A program made the translations under genes and the position numbers. From Brasenia schreberi (Eukaryota; Streptophyta; Magnoliopsida; Nymphaeales; Cabombaceae), in the NCBI GenBank assembly GCA_036023115.1, contig JAYKKT010000037.1, positions 2,416,501 through 2,480,500 on the forward strand: 64,000 bases of DNA, in the 5' to 3' direction. The notes under the pieces were generated by a model, which did no database searches, was not told the DNA's origin, and saw only the letters and a list, made by a program, of their open reading frames with translations. Of the stretch, positions 22,372-33,314 are shown piece after piece. Position 1 is the first letter of the stretch; each line of letters begins with the position of its first letter.

Positions 22372-22852
22372 AGTTTCCCAATACATGGTTTAAAAAATTC
22401 AACGAAGGGGCTCTTGGCTTGGGATTCAAAAGAAGTGTAAGTGATCATACATTATTTATAAAACAGGGTAAGAGAACTATCTTATTAGTTGTATATATGG
22501 ATGATATAATTATTACAGTGGATGATATTGAAGGAATTACCTCTCTAAAGAAGGAATTGTATTGTTTATTTAACTTGAAAGACTTTGAGAAGTTGCATTA
22601 CTTCCTAGGGATTGAGATCATTAGAAAAGATGATAGCCTTTTTTTTATGCCAAAGAAAGTATATCTTAGACTTATTTTGCTCTCTCTCCCACCTCTACTG
22701 TCTCTCTCCTGCCTCTCGCCTTTGCTCTCTCCCTTTCTCTCTTCTCCTCTCTCTCACGTGTTACATGTATGCGCTCATATTTTGCTTTGGTATCTAATTC
22801 TTGGAAATGCTTTTGGATATGTTTATTATGTTACCTTGTTTTGTTCTCCTAG

Positions 22853-23500
22853 AATACTCGTGAGACTGCTTTTGCAATAAGGAAGTTGCCTCTTGCCAAA
22901 GCCAAGAGGTATCTCGAGGATGTTCTGGCCCACAAGCAAGCTATTCCATTCAGGCGTTTTTGTGGTGGTGTCGGTCGACCAGCTCATGTAAAGCTTTACC
23001 ACTCCAATGGTCAAGGACGATGGCCTGTAAAGTCTGCAAAATTCATTTTGAACTTGCTGAAAAGTGCTGAGAGTAATGCAGATGTACGTATTCATTGGCT
23101 GCTTCTATTTATTCTTATGCTCTTGGCCTCTCAATATCTGTTGTGATATTCTCTTCAGGTGAAAGATTTGGATATTGATACACTATACATTTCTCACATT
23201 CAAGTCAACCAGGCCCAAAAGCAGAGAAAACGTACATATTGTGCTCAGACGAATAAATCGAAAGTTTGCATTTCATTTGTTTCTTTTGGCAGTGAGTGGG
23301 TGTCCATTCAGTATTACTTCATGGATATAAAGTTAGATTAATGATATGTTGTTTTTGCAGCATACATGTCCTCACCTTGCCATATTGAGTTGCTTTTGTC
23401 AGAGAAAGAGGCACCGGTTAAGAAGGAGCAGAAAATGATAAAAGACTACAAGGATCGTGCAACTGGATACTTTGTAGTGTTTAGTAGTTTCTCTCAGTGA
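22853..23500 (+). pseudogene. RPL17: Ribosomal protein L17 (uL22) gene fragment, exons without a start
   Basis: Exon 22853-23083 is open and in frame: [52 protein letters not shown]. The AG acceptor and the GTACGT donor are both present. Exon 23159 onward reads [27 protein letters not shown], but a 2-base loss then shifts the frame and the expected donor GTAAGT is GAAAGT. The third exon from 23361 has [15 protein letters not shown]. The first exon (MVKYSREPD-type start) is absent, replaced on the left by truncated copia 2. L17 is a 60S subunit protein; this copy cannot make it. Confidence 0.9.
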
Positions 23501-23607
23501 TAGTCCACTTTTTCCTTTAGTATGGCATGCTTCAGAAGTTTTCTCTGGTATTTAGATTGGCTGACATTGTAATGGAACAGGAGCGTGCATTCTGTTCGGT
23601 TCTACTG

Positions 23608-23680
23608 TGGAAACCAACCAAAAACCAAAACCAAGCCTTTTCACACATTAAGTGGTGTCAGCTACAGGGAATCTCAGTTG
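23608..23680 (-). mobile_element. LINE/SINE tail of a second family (TTTTGG-type tail)
   Basis: CCAAAACCAAGCCTTTTC and GTGGTGTCAGCTACA form the reverse of a plant retroposon 3' end with a GGTTTTGG-type tail, distinct from the (GTT)n tail family. A plus-strand relative is at 48100-48165. Confidence 0.5.
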
Positions 23681-23689
23681 CGGTTGAGC

Positions 23690-24654
23690 TTGATCAATCC
23701 TGTGCCTTATTATCAACTTCTACAATGCAAGACCTGCAAGCTTCTTTGCTCTTGCTATTATTATAATTCAACAATTATAGCTTATGTCCAGAGAAAGCCT
23801 TGCTAATCTCTAATTTATGGCTACCTTACTCTAAAATTTAAGCTGAATAGAAAGAGATATTCTAGGATAAACTTAGAAAAGTTTTAGATAGACTGGATTT
23901 ACTGAAACAAGAAAAAAGTATATGTGAAATAACGATTCATTGTTTATTTGCTGAAGGCTCTCATTTTGTTTAGAGAGGAGAATTTACATATTAATGGAGA
24001 ATATTGTCCTACCTAAATGGATAACTTAAAACGCTATAATCTCAATAGATAACAAAATCCGAAGCAGAATATGGATCCATCCTGATCCTCGACATGCTGC
24101 AGCTTTCTCTCCCTTCATGAGCTTGTTATCCTAACAGTGAGCATTTCACTAGAATGGTAGTTCCAGGATAGAGCACACTGGCAACTAGGAATCCATGTAG
24201 ATCACCCTACTTAGGATGCGGTTTTGGGAAAACATACTATAAGTGGATAAAGCCAAAGCAAGTAAATAAATTTTCGACCTGCTAATTTTAACAGCTTGCG
24301 TGCCTTTATTGTCAAAATTATGTCATCTTTATGCACGGATCATACTACACCTTTCTGCGTCACTTTGATTTTGTTTGTTTGCATCAGCGCAGCAATACAA
24401 AATCTCTTTAATACAAAGATAAACTTCATTTCTTTCAATACAGAGATAGTGATTCTATAATGGTGGATACAGCATCGGTTTAGTGGGTCCCACAACCGTG
24501 GTGATTTTGTCCTTGGTATGAGATTCTTCCAACTAAGAGCAGGTCAATATCCAATGAAAAGTCGGTCTTTGATGCCATTCATTGTTGACAGCAAAAGCAC
24601 TGTTAAGTGCACTTGTCCCCAGTCAATTTGCTTTCCAAGAACCCTTTGAAGTTA
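23690..24654. other. No recognisable gene
   Basis: Sequence of mixed composition after the L17 fragment. I see no coding pattern, LTR or terminal repeat. It may be original 3' flank of the L17 locus. Confidence 0.45.
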
Positions 24655-25072
24655 CCTGCAATGTTTTATGGTTTTGAGTAACATGTACAAAATGTTGAGA
24701 TGCATGTACAAAAGATGTCTCTAGCAGAAATAAAGATGTTGAGATGGATGAGTGGTCATACAAAGAAAGACCGTATACATAATGAGGTTATTAGAAACAA
24801 ATTAGCAGTGGCACCAATAGAGAATAAAATAAGAATATCGTTTAAGATGGTTTGGACATATAGAAAAAAGATCAAAATAAGGTACAAAAAACTGGATTTT
24901 GTAAGTATTAAAAGAAGTAGAGAAGGACCACAAAAGTGTTGGAAAGAAACAATAAAGAATTATCTACCTTATGTTGAGCTAACTGCTAACATGGCACATG
25001 ATAGGACCGTGTGGAAACAAAGAATTCACGTAGCCAACCCCGTCTAGTATGGGAAAAGGCTTCTTGTTGTTG
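24655..25072 (+). mobile_element. RTE LINE 3' fragment
   Basis: Starts at CCTGCAATGTTTTATGG and covers the C-terminal domain (MLRWMSGHTKKDRIHNEVIR, QKCWKETIKN, NMAHDRTVWKQRIHVANPV). It ends TATGGGAAAAGGCTTCTTG with a short GTT tail. One small deletion lies near RWFGHIERR. 5'-truncated, about 420 bp. A target duplication is not clear. Confidence 0.88.
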
Positions 25073-27900
25073 TATCTGCCATCAACGTGATCATTTCCAA
25101 TTACCGAAAATTCAAAGTTTGTACTTATTTTGATCATGAAGCTTGTAGATTGATTTAGTTTTTTTTTTGGTAAGATGGGATGCCGTGGACAAGTAAGCTA
25201 TTTAAGGTTCCATGGATTTGATACTCCTTTTTTACACCTGGAAAACTTCATATATTCTCCAAGGCAGAAGTAAATATACAAGAAGTATGGTAGAATTTCA
25301 TGCCTTTTGACAATGATAAAGCTTTAGATAAGAGGGAACAAAGGCAAACATGCATAAAGACACGCACACAATTCCAAATCAATTTGGTTAAAAGCAATAA
25401 TTTGGTCACCAAACTCACTTGGGAATATTATTTGTGGTGCACATCCATGTAAAGGAGAGCAAACAGTATTGCGTCTCTGATTTTCTCCTTCAAGATCAGT
25501 AAATATTCGAAGTATCTTCGATATGTATTTCATTGTTGGACAGCACCTGCGTGGGTCCAGATGTGTTGGTTGGATTACAAGATTCTTTTGGACGTTCGGA
25601 TTCAAAAGACTGCTGCTACCACACTTTTTACTATCAAAGCTAGGGGCATGAAGGCTCTCAATCCGTGTCATCTGGATTCCCTGGATAAGGGATGGACAAT
25701 TGGAAGGTGAGCATGATCCAGATTAAAGCATTCATTTCAACACATAGATAAACTTCACATGCATAAAATTTATATTCTTCAATTAACTTAATATTGGTTT
25801 GAAAACATGTTAAGAGAAATATATTGCAATATGCAATTTTGTCATACATACTGTGCGGTGTAGAATTTAATCAACGAGTTCAATTTGATACCAATCAGCC
25901 TTTTTTTGGTTGGCATACACACACATACAGATCCATCTGCTGCACGTTAGAGATAGAAAGAACCCAACTTAAACTCCGATACTAAGACCCTCATTCCATG
26001 CTAAATACTTGATCATGGAACTCTCAGTACCCATTGGAACCGACCCCCCTTGGGCCTAAAACAAGCCTGTTTAGAGTTAAAAGCGCACAAGACTTGTGTC
26101 TAGGTCCATTTTGTTTCAAATTTGAAGCCAATTCAAACAAATTTGATCATATTGATGGGGTTTTCAATGGTTTAAATATATATCCCCCAAATCCAAATCC
26201 GATTAGTTGGACAAGGAATAGGGCCTGGTTAATTGGAAGATTTAGTAATGAATCATCGCATCAAATTCCAAATCCAGATTCGAATATGTAACTCAACCAT
26301 ATTAGCTATTAAAATGCACATCCTTCTCCAGATTCAGTATTTGACTTTTCTTATGAGTCCGATTCCAAACCAGTATCCAATTAGGCAGGATAGACCCGTA
26401 ATTCTGATTCGGTAAACAGCGGATCCAGCCCTAAAATGCCGCTTTTATTTAGTCATCAATTAAACAATCATCCGACTGAGTCGGACCTAAGAAAGCAAGG
26501 ATGAGAAAAAACATATCCAAATGGACAATATTTTTATTGTCAATGGGCATTTACGGGATTGAGAAAAGCAGAAACTTTTTCTCCGGTATTTCCTACAAAA
26601 AAAAGAGCGTGAATTGACAATTAGTAAACATCAAAGATAATATGAATTCATGAAAAATATCAATCTGTTATCCATCTTTTAAGATATCATGATGTATAGA
26701 ATTCACACGATTGCAGTTTTCCTATTTTATTTCCAATTTATTTTTAGTATATCTTGACGTCTTCAATTAATGCGACTGCCTATTTTTCGTATTTTGTATT
26801 TTGAATTATTCAAATTTCAATATTATATTTAAACAATAATTACTCACAAAACTTTCTTTAAGTTTTACTAAACATGCTTTACTGCTTAACACACTTTCAT
26901 TTTTTTCCAAAAAAAACTTCACATGTAACCGCTCAATTTTCTCTCTTCCTCTCCTTTGCTCGCTGTCTTCTCTCATCCTCTTCCTTAGTGTTCGTCGGCT
27001 GCAATCTCCCCTTTCTTGCTGCTCATTCTCGCCAATTGCAGTGTTGTTCACAGCTCCTTGGCCGCATTGTAGATCTTCTCTTCCATTTCTCTCTCGCGCA
27101 TTTGAGGAATGATTAACAATATCGGACGATAGTAAATGGAAAAGACTTAATGTATCACCCGTATTTGGAACAAGATTGACATATAGTATATATCCTCCTT
27201 TTTTCTTCTTTCGTGGGTTGTCCCAACGATCTATAACGCTAAGGCATTGGGGAGAGGCATGGCTTTAATGTAACTCCTCCTTGGAAGAGTTGTAACCAAG
27301 CTGTGTTCCGTTGATGCGCCCCATCTTAATAGATGATGCGGCTAGCCACGTCGCTCTCTTTGAAATTGCTGGGCCGAGATGTGTCTTTCTGTTTTTTTGT
27401 AAGACATGAGGTTGTGTTTCTTATTCAACTTATGCCGCAGTCAAGCCGTGTTTCTTATTGAACTTCTAATACACCAAAGTTGTGTTTCTTTCTAATAGCA
27501 CATTGATATATACATGTGAGGTATATACATAATAGTATATATAGAGAGAGAGAGAGAGAGAAATTAGTTCATGCACAGATTTATCCATACTTGAACAATC
27601 TCAAAGATTTTAATTATTGGATTGGTGACTAAAATTCAAATTTAAAAAGCAAAAGACTATCTTGTACTTTTTGTAGGTGCATTAAATGCACCAAGTATTA
27701 TTTATTTTTTGTTTTAAAGATCTTAATTATTTATTTTAAAGATCAAATGATCAAAATCTTTAAAAATATTAGTGCATAGACGAGTGTATGCATGGAATAT
27801 GCTCTCTCTATATATACACACATTGTACATGTGATACTATCTATCATTTTGCTTATATTGCATATTTATAGATTCACATATTCTAATATGGAGGTGGCCA
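25073..27900. other. Gene-poor spacer
   Basis: No gene could be supported. A 115-residue minus-strand open frame (25324-25671) has no recognisable motif. A CT-rich patch at 26940-27000 resembles a 5' untranslated region, but no linked exon is visible. A GA microsatellite lies at 27543-27561. Confidence 0.45.
27543..27561. repeat. (AG)n microsatellite
   Basis: About nine AG units in a row. Confidence 0.9.
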
Positions 27901-28067
27901 ACTAAAAGGCTATACTCATCAAGAAGGTGCAATGCCTTTAGGTTAGCATATAGTAGATGATTGCGGTGACATGAGGATAGGCATGTCAAGTCATCACGAG
28001 TCCTTCAAGGCTTTGAAGGACCACCTTTATCATGATATCCTAAAAGCCCAATCATGATAAGGCTTTC

Positions 28068-28110
28068 AAGTCAATGTGATGACTTAAAGGTCAAGTCATC
28101 ACATTGACTT
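28068..28110. repeat. Perfect 18-bp inverted repeat (hairpin)
   Basis: AAGTCAATGTGATGACTT at 28068-28085 and its exact reverse complement at 28093-28110, separated by AAAGGTC. Further CATGATATC and TCATGATA motifs lie on both sides (28030-28060 and 28130). It could be a foldback element core or a hairpin RNA. No duplication was found around it. Confidence 0.85.
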
Positions 28111-28295
28111 TGTGTAAATGTCATGATATCACAGGTCCTTCAAGTCATACACTAGGATCCACTAGGTGGAAGGGCAATGCCACTCATTGAGATGACCCTA
28201 CTTACCATCATGGAGAGTTAAACACGATGGAGGCTCATCATGTATGTGGTTGTCGACATCATATATTTAATTATAATTTACTATAAATAATGAAT

Positions 28296-28341
28296 AGCCG
28301 ACCCCGTCTAGTATGGGAAAAGGCTTAGTTGTTGTTGTTTG
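28296..28341 (+). mobile_element. 46-bp RTE LINE tail with target duplication
   Basis: AGCCGACCCCGTCTAG to the GTT tail, flanked by identical 18-bp copies TTACTATAAATAATGAAT at 28278-28295 and 28342-28359. A complete target-primed insertion reduced to the last 46 bases. Confidence 0.93.
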
Positions 28342-28479
28342 TTACTATAAATAATGAATGTTATTACAATAATGTGACATCCTTTTTGTGCACATCACTT
28401 GACAACCTTATTGTTGGAGATAATACATGGATGAGACTTATTATTTATCTCAATTTTATGGTTGTCTTCAATGTTTGGA

Positions 28480-29090
28480 AATTATAAAATTATATATGCA
28501 TGGTTGAGTTGCTCATCAATTTTGTCATCATCAACATATCCTAGTTGATCCACTAAGGCTCGTGCAAGTACATAAGCCTATGAAGTCACATGCTTACAGG
28601 ATGGAGTACCATGACAAGATACTCTTTGACAATCATACAACGCATATTGCTTCTTACCACAACACATTGGCATTCAAGTATTGTATCCACATGAGTGCAT
28701 TAATTCATATATGGGTTTGTATTTCACTCTAACTTATTGATTTTTACCTAGAGATTTTTGTGTGTCATTACGATCACTTTCATCCTATATCAAGTAGTCA
28801 CCGTTCAACATCAAGGATGATAAATGAGGTAAAATCATACTTCTTTAGTTTCTTTCATATTATACTTTATAGAGCATTAAAATGTAAACTTTTATTGCAT
28901 GTTTGTTGTTTGTAGTGTGTTGTGGATGCCTTGCAGATAATGAGACATGATCTAGACATTAAGACAATACCCATGCCCGTTGCCACTAAGAGGTGATGTC
29001 ATGAACTCTTTAATGACTCTTGTGAGAGTATATAAAATGATGATCGACTATATTCCAATGATGATGAAGATTAGATGTGTATGTAATTTA
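28480..29090 (+). pseudogene. Possible C-terminal part of a plant-mobile-domain gene
   Basis: One frame reads HAYRMEYHDKILFDNHTTHI, then HFHPISSSHRSTSRMI. After an intron-like gap comes VVDALQIMRHDLDIK near 28920 with a terminal acidic stretch NDDED before a stop near 29070. This resembles the C-terminal region of PMD/MAIN-type proteins found in transposons. The resemblance is weak and from memory of the family pattern. It points towards the minus-strand MULE gene on its right. Confidence 0.3.
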
Positions 29091-29820
29091 GCAATTAGGG
29101 TTTTTCTCATTATATGGGGATGTACATGTATTTGTAACTAAGCAATTAATTTAATTCACTTTTCATATAATGGTCTCCTTCTCTCTCACACACGTTGGAT
29201 GAAATGTGGCCATGTTGCATCTCTTTGTTTTCTATAGTTGTGATACCTCATTGGAGCAGACATATCATATACATGCAATAACAAAATAAAACATTGTTTC
29301 AAGTGACAAAGGAACAACAAACCTCTTATTTGAGAAGTCTTCACGATAAGCACAAATTTATGTTCACCAACATTTGTTTTGGATGTAGTAGGTTCACCAT
29401 TACATTCGTTTAAGATGTGTGTGTCATAAGCCATGAAAGTTTTACTCTATTTATTAATATGGAGCTAAAGAGTAATATAATAACATTTCCTATAAGAGAG
29501 GAGTGAGTTCTCGCGAGAATAGGATGGCTCGAAAGTAAACTTGCATGTCAAACAAAGGAAGCACATGTATCATTCGAAAGAAAGTACAGAGGTAAATGAA
29601 TAAAGTAATTTTATAACAGAAACAAAAAAAAAAATTCATCTTAATTTACAAGTCTTTTTACATGATACAACTAGTTAATCATTATGGATTATATAGATTA
29701 TCATCAACCCGATCCTCTCAATTGTAGGTATGTTATAAAATAACTGTAGAATCGTAAGTCTCAAATGGTAATACTTTTATGCCTATATCATTGATAAGAT
29801 AGAAGGATAAGTAGCCTTAG
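29090..29820. other. Spacer between the possible PMD gene and the MULE gene
   Basis: No supported gene. An 82-residue minus-strand open frame (29186-29434) has no known motif. Confidence 0.35.
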
Positions 29821-29829
29821 GAATCCATC

Positions 29830-32430
29830 CACCATATGTACATGTAAAAAAAATCAATAAAAAGTAAGTCATACCAAACTCAATATAACAATTTAATAAG
29901 CAATATCCTTATTATAAAAAAATATCATATAGACTCATCATGGCACATGTACTACACACATCATGACACGTACTACACATTATGCACATAAGGTTGGTCA
30001 TCATCTACCCAATCTTGGAGACTTATACTAAAACAATGTTCCATATAGTAGTTATTACTCAACCCATGTCTGGGATTGACATCCAATGCTCGATGGGATA
30101 TTGAGCAAACTTCTAATATGAAATATAAGAGAGAACAATACCAACACCTCCCTCATTTATAAAAATTATGTAGTATATATGAATATAACCCTCTCTATGT
30201 CTCTCTTCCCTAGTTTTTCTCAAGCAACACCCTTCTTTACATACTCTAATGAAGACAACTCACTCTTATTAGATATATTAGATGGCGATGAAGAATTGAC
30301 TCCTCCAAGGTAACGTGGTGACAATTCAAATGCTCATGCAACAAGTTCAACTGTTTTGTTTTCCCAATTAAGATGAGTCAATAATTATTAGACAACTTCA
30401 TATATCTTATCTACCTTTATTTGGTCCTCATTATCATAGTTGGATGTGTAGGACCTTTTAAACTCCATGTCAAGTTTCTTCCAAGAGGATTTACTTGTTG
30501 AAAGTTGTGTTCACTCACCACTTTTGAAAAGAATGTTGAACTCGTAAGTACTTATCAACCCATGAAACCTCTATAGCTTACATTGACATATCGTTGAATC
30601 AATACGTACTATTTCAACACAATTCACTTCTTTGACAACTAAATCAAGTGCATGCCATGGGACTTCTCTGTAGAATTCTGATCAACTCATGTGTACAATT
30701 CATGGTAATGCATACTGATAGTTTGAGATCGCTCAAATAATTTCTCCAATTCTATATTATACAACTTGATCAAGGAATAGAGTTGGGTCCATGTTGTATC
30801 AAACCATTTAGTATAATTACTGGAAAACCCTTTCAACTTTGTATGTGCACTCTTGATCCTATTGACCAATATATTATAGGCATTAAAATTAAAAATAAAT
30901 TATTAATATACATATATGCCGACAAGTAGCTTTACATACCTATTACTCATATGAGTGTCATAATGCATCATCCTGTCCATCCATAGTGAGATTATGTTGC
31001 CTTTATATGGGCCCAACCATTGTTCTTTTACATAAAAAAGCATATAAGAAAATTTTTCACTTTGCCTCCATTATAGCTAATGCTTTCATATATATACTCT
31101 CTACTTACTCAATAACCTCCATCTTACTCTCACCAAATACGATAGTCATTTCTCTATTCCTTATCAACCGAACAATAAATCATTTGATGTTCTTGGTAAT
31201 ACAATGCTCATATAAGAAATGTCTGGTCTCTAGTGATACGATCTCAATTAAATTCATTAGTCACAAATAGTGCATTGTACATTACATCATGGAATATGTT
31301 CAAGATATATAACTCCTTGGCACACCTGAAAACTCATATATAATTATCCTTCTTCTCTATACCATGAAAGCAAACATCTTAGAAAACTTATTGGTTGATG
31401 TAAAACTCATAACCTAAAGGAAAGGTATCTTATAATTGTGAATGTCACAATAAATTTCTTATTAGTTAATATAAATATCAAAATATAAAACAAAAAGTAA
31501 CTTATACATGTTTGTCTTATATGTGCAATCAAACTCCAACACCTTTGAAAATAAATGTAACAATTGAGTTAACCAAGAATATACAAGACAACATCACTAA
31601 CCATGTTTATATATGGTATCCTCTTATATCAAGTATGGTATTGGTGATTGTCTCATTCATATAATAGTTGATGTAGAACAGTTCAACCACCCATTTCTTT
31701 TTCTTAATTTTATTCATGCATTTTAAATATAACTTATGATGCTAACATTCAAGTTATTAAAATGTTTTAATTGCGATAAAATATACTTGGGCTTGCAATG
31801 GTTTTTTCTTGTCTCTTTTGTTATACTATACTCAACATCACTCAATTTGCTTGCAAATGTATGTCCTTATAAATACAAACCTAGAGAGTGGTTATACATG
31901 TGATTAACCAACCATATTCAACGTTCATAAACGATCAACTCTATTCTCTAATATAAGTAAAAATGAACATTTCACCTTTTTCTTATTGATCCACTAATGA
32001 CTTTTAACATCGATATTTTGTTGCTTTATATTTGTCACTTCTTTCACACCCAAGCAATACCTTGATTCTCGTACCTTTGCTTTTCAAATGAAGAACGATG
32101 ATAATAGTATTATTATTCCTCCCAACATCTCTTACCCATTGAACTAGGTCATCATGATGGGCTGTAAAACACTACATCTATCATAAACACAAGTGAATAA
32201 TCAAGTTTATTACCTTTATAGTCAATCACATTTATATCAATAAACTTGTCAACAAATGGATCATTTGATCCACTACAATCAATCTTTGTATCATCATTTC
32301 TCATTGACCCAAAATGTACACCATAATATATACTTTCATCATTCATCATATATTCAAACTCTATTATACCATAACAAACACTTTCACTTGATTTTTGTAA
32401 CATCCTTAAATACAAATTAAAGGATAATTT
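29830..32430 (-). pseudogene. MULE/FAR1-type transposase with C-terminal OTU-like region
   Basis: Read on the minus strand, in order: QWVRDVGRNNNTIIIVL and LGCERSDKYKA (FAR1-like N-terminal domain, ~32150-32050), then GHTFASKLSDVEYSITKET (~31870). The MULE core start has FDCTYKTNMYKL (~31540), which carries the first catalytic Asp, then KKDNYI (~31350). SAHTKLKGFSSN follows at 30869 down, and a degraded zinc finger with WKKLDM (~30490). After it comes WMSIPDMG (~30090), the hallmark of the OTU-like module that follows such transposases in plants. Stops are frequent. No terminal inverted repeats were located. Confidence 0.78.
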
Positions 32431-33269
32431 GACAAAGAATCACAAAACTAATAGAATGAACAATTATAAGATGACAAGCATGCTTTAGATAGGGTGACAT
32501 GCATCGGAACATCACTCATGGACAGTGACGCTTCTTGGTTATGCCACTATGAATGGAACAATGGAATTGGGTTGCGCAATACTTTGAAGGGAGTTACGCA
32601 ATACTTTGAAGCTGTTGTTTTCTGGAAAGCATTGTCGTAGTTTCCTATATCTAGTGATGCATCCACCTACTAAACAAAACATGCATTCCACGCGACTCTC
32701 CCCAACCACTAGCGCTCACCTCGCCTTACCATCAGCTTCCGAAACTTGATTTTTGTTTGATTTTCATTACATTTTACAGCTAATCTTTTATCAAGAGGGC
32801 TGATGCTTTTTGTAGAATTGAATCAGATTCTGTCAAAATTCCAAAGTAAAACGTAATGAGGAGAACTTTATTAAGATGGTTGACCCCTATGGAAGTGTCC
32901 TCTACCGACCTTACTAGTGTGAGACAAGACTTGGTGAAAGTAAAGGTGGAGGTATTTAAATCCTTATGAAGAATCCAAGGGTCCGAGATTCATAAACCAA
33001 GCAGATCTGGTTCTAAAATTGGGTACTGGATCGGATCCAGGACATGCAATCATAGGGGCACAACCGTAATATCCACTGCCCTAACGATCAACCACCATAG
33101 ATCCTTTCCGCAAATTGGCAAAAATTCATTAAAAACGGTAAAAGCAAAAAAATAAAAAAATAAAAGGGGGATATTTGCATTAGGCGAATACGGAGCAGGG
33201 TAATTTGGTAACTATGACACTTTAAATACAGTCCGTCTTTAAAAGAGATCTCCCCGCCCTCGTTCAGCC
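32431..33269. other. Upstream region of the E2 gene
   Basis: No coding sequence recognised. The piece TACGCAATACTTTGAAG is repeated at about 32572 and 32594 with one base change. The part from 33180 to 33270 is the likely core promoter and 5' untranslated region of the E2 gene; TTTAAATACA near 33222 could serve as a TATA-like element. Confidence 0.35.
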
Positions 33270-33312
33270 ATCTCTCTCTCTCTCTCTCTGTGTGCGCGCG
33301 CGTGTCTGTGCA
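33270..33312 (+). repeat. (TC)n and (GT/GC)n microsatellite in the 5' UTR
   Basis: CT run followed by GTGTGCGCGCGCGTGTC, directly upstream of the E2 start codon. CT-rich 5' leaders are common in plant genes. Confidence 0.8.
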
Positions 33313-33314
33313 TC

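Larger units (their letters stand above)
16593..22675 (+). mobile_element. Ty1/copia retrotransposon 2, 3'-truncated, nested in hAT 1
   Basis: The 5' LTR (16593-16880) and primer site are followed by gag, a solo-LTR insertion, protease, integrase and RT. Two minus-strand LINE insertions at 20548-22371 split RT. The copia sequence ends at about 22675, just after the motif equivalent to QRKYILDLL. RNase H and the 3' LTR are absent, and the next sequence belongs to a ribosomal protein L17 gene fragment. A deletion or rearrangement therefore joins the two. Confidence 0.85.
20050..22675 (+). pseudogene. copia 2 reverse transcriptase, split by LINEs
   Basis: RT runs 20050-20541 ([41 protein letters not shown]) and resumes at 22387 with [20 protein letters not shown] and the catalytic YMDDIIITVDD near 22494. 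KLHYFLGIEIIRKDDS follows before the break at 22675. The two halves join in frame across the LINE insertions, so the RT box was intact when the LINEs arrived. Other frameshifts lie upstream. Confidence 0.85.

Noticed and set aside
25324..25671. A 115-residue minus-strand open frame
   Set aside because: No motif, no neighbouring exon with matching splice sites and unremarkable length for chance. It is mentioned in the spacer entry only.
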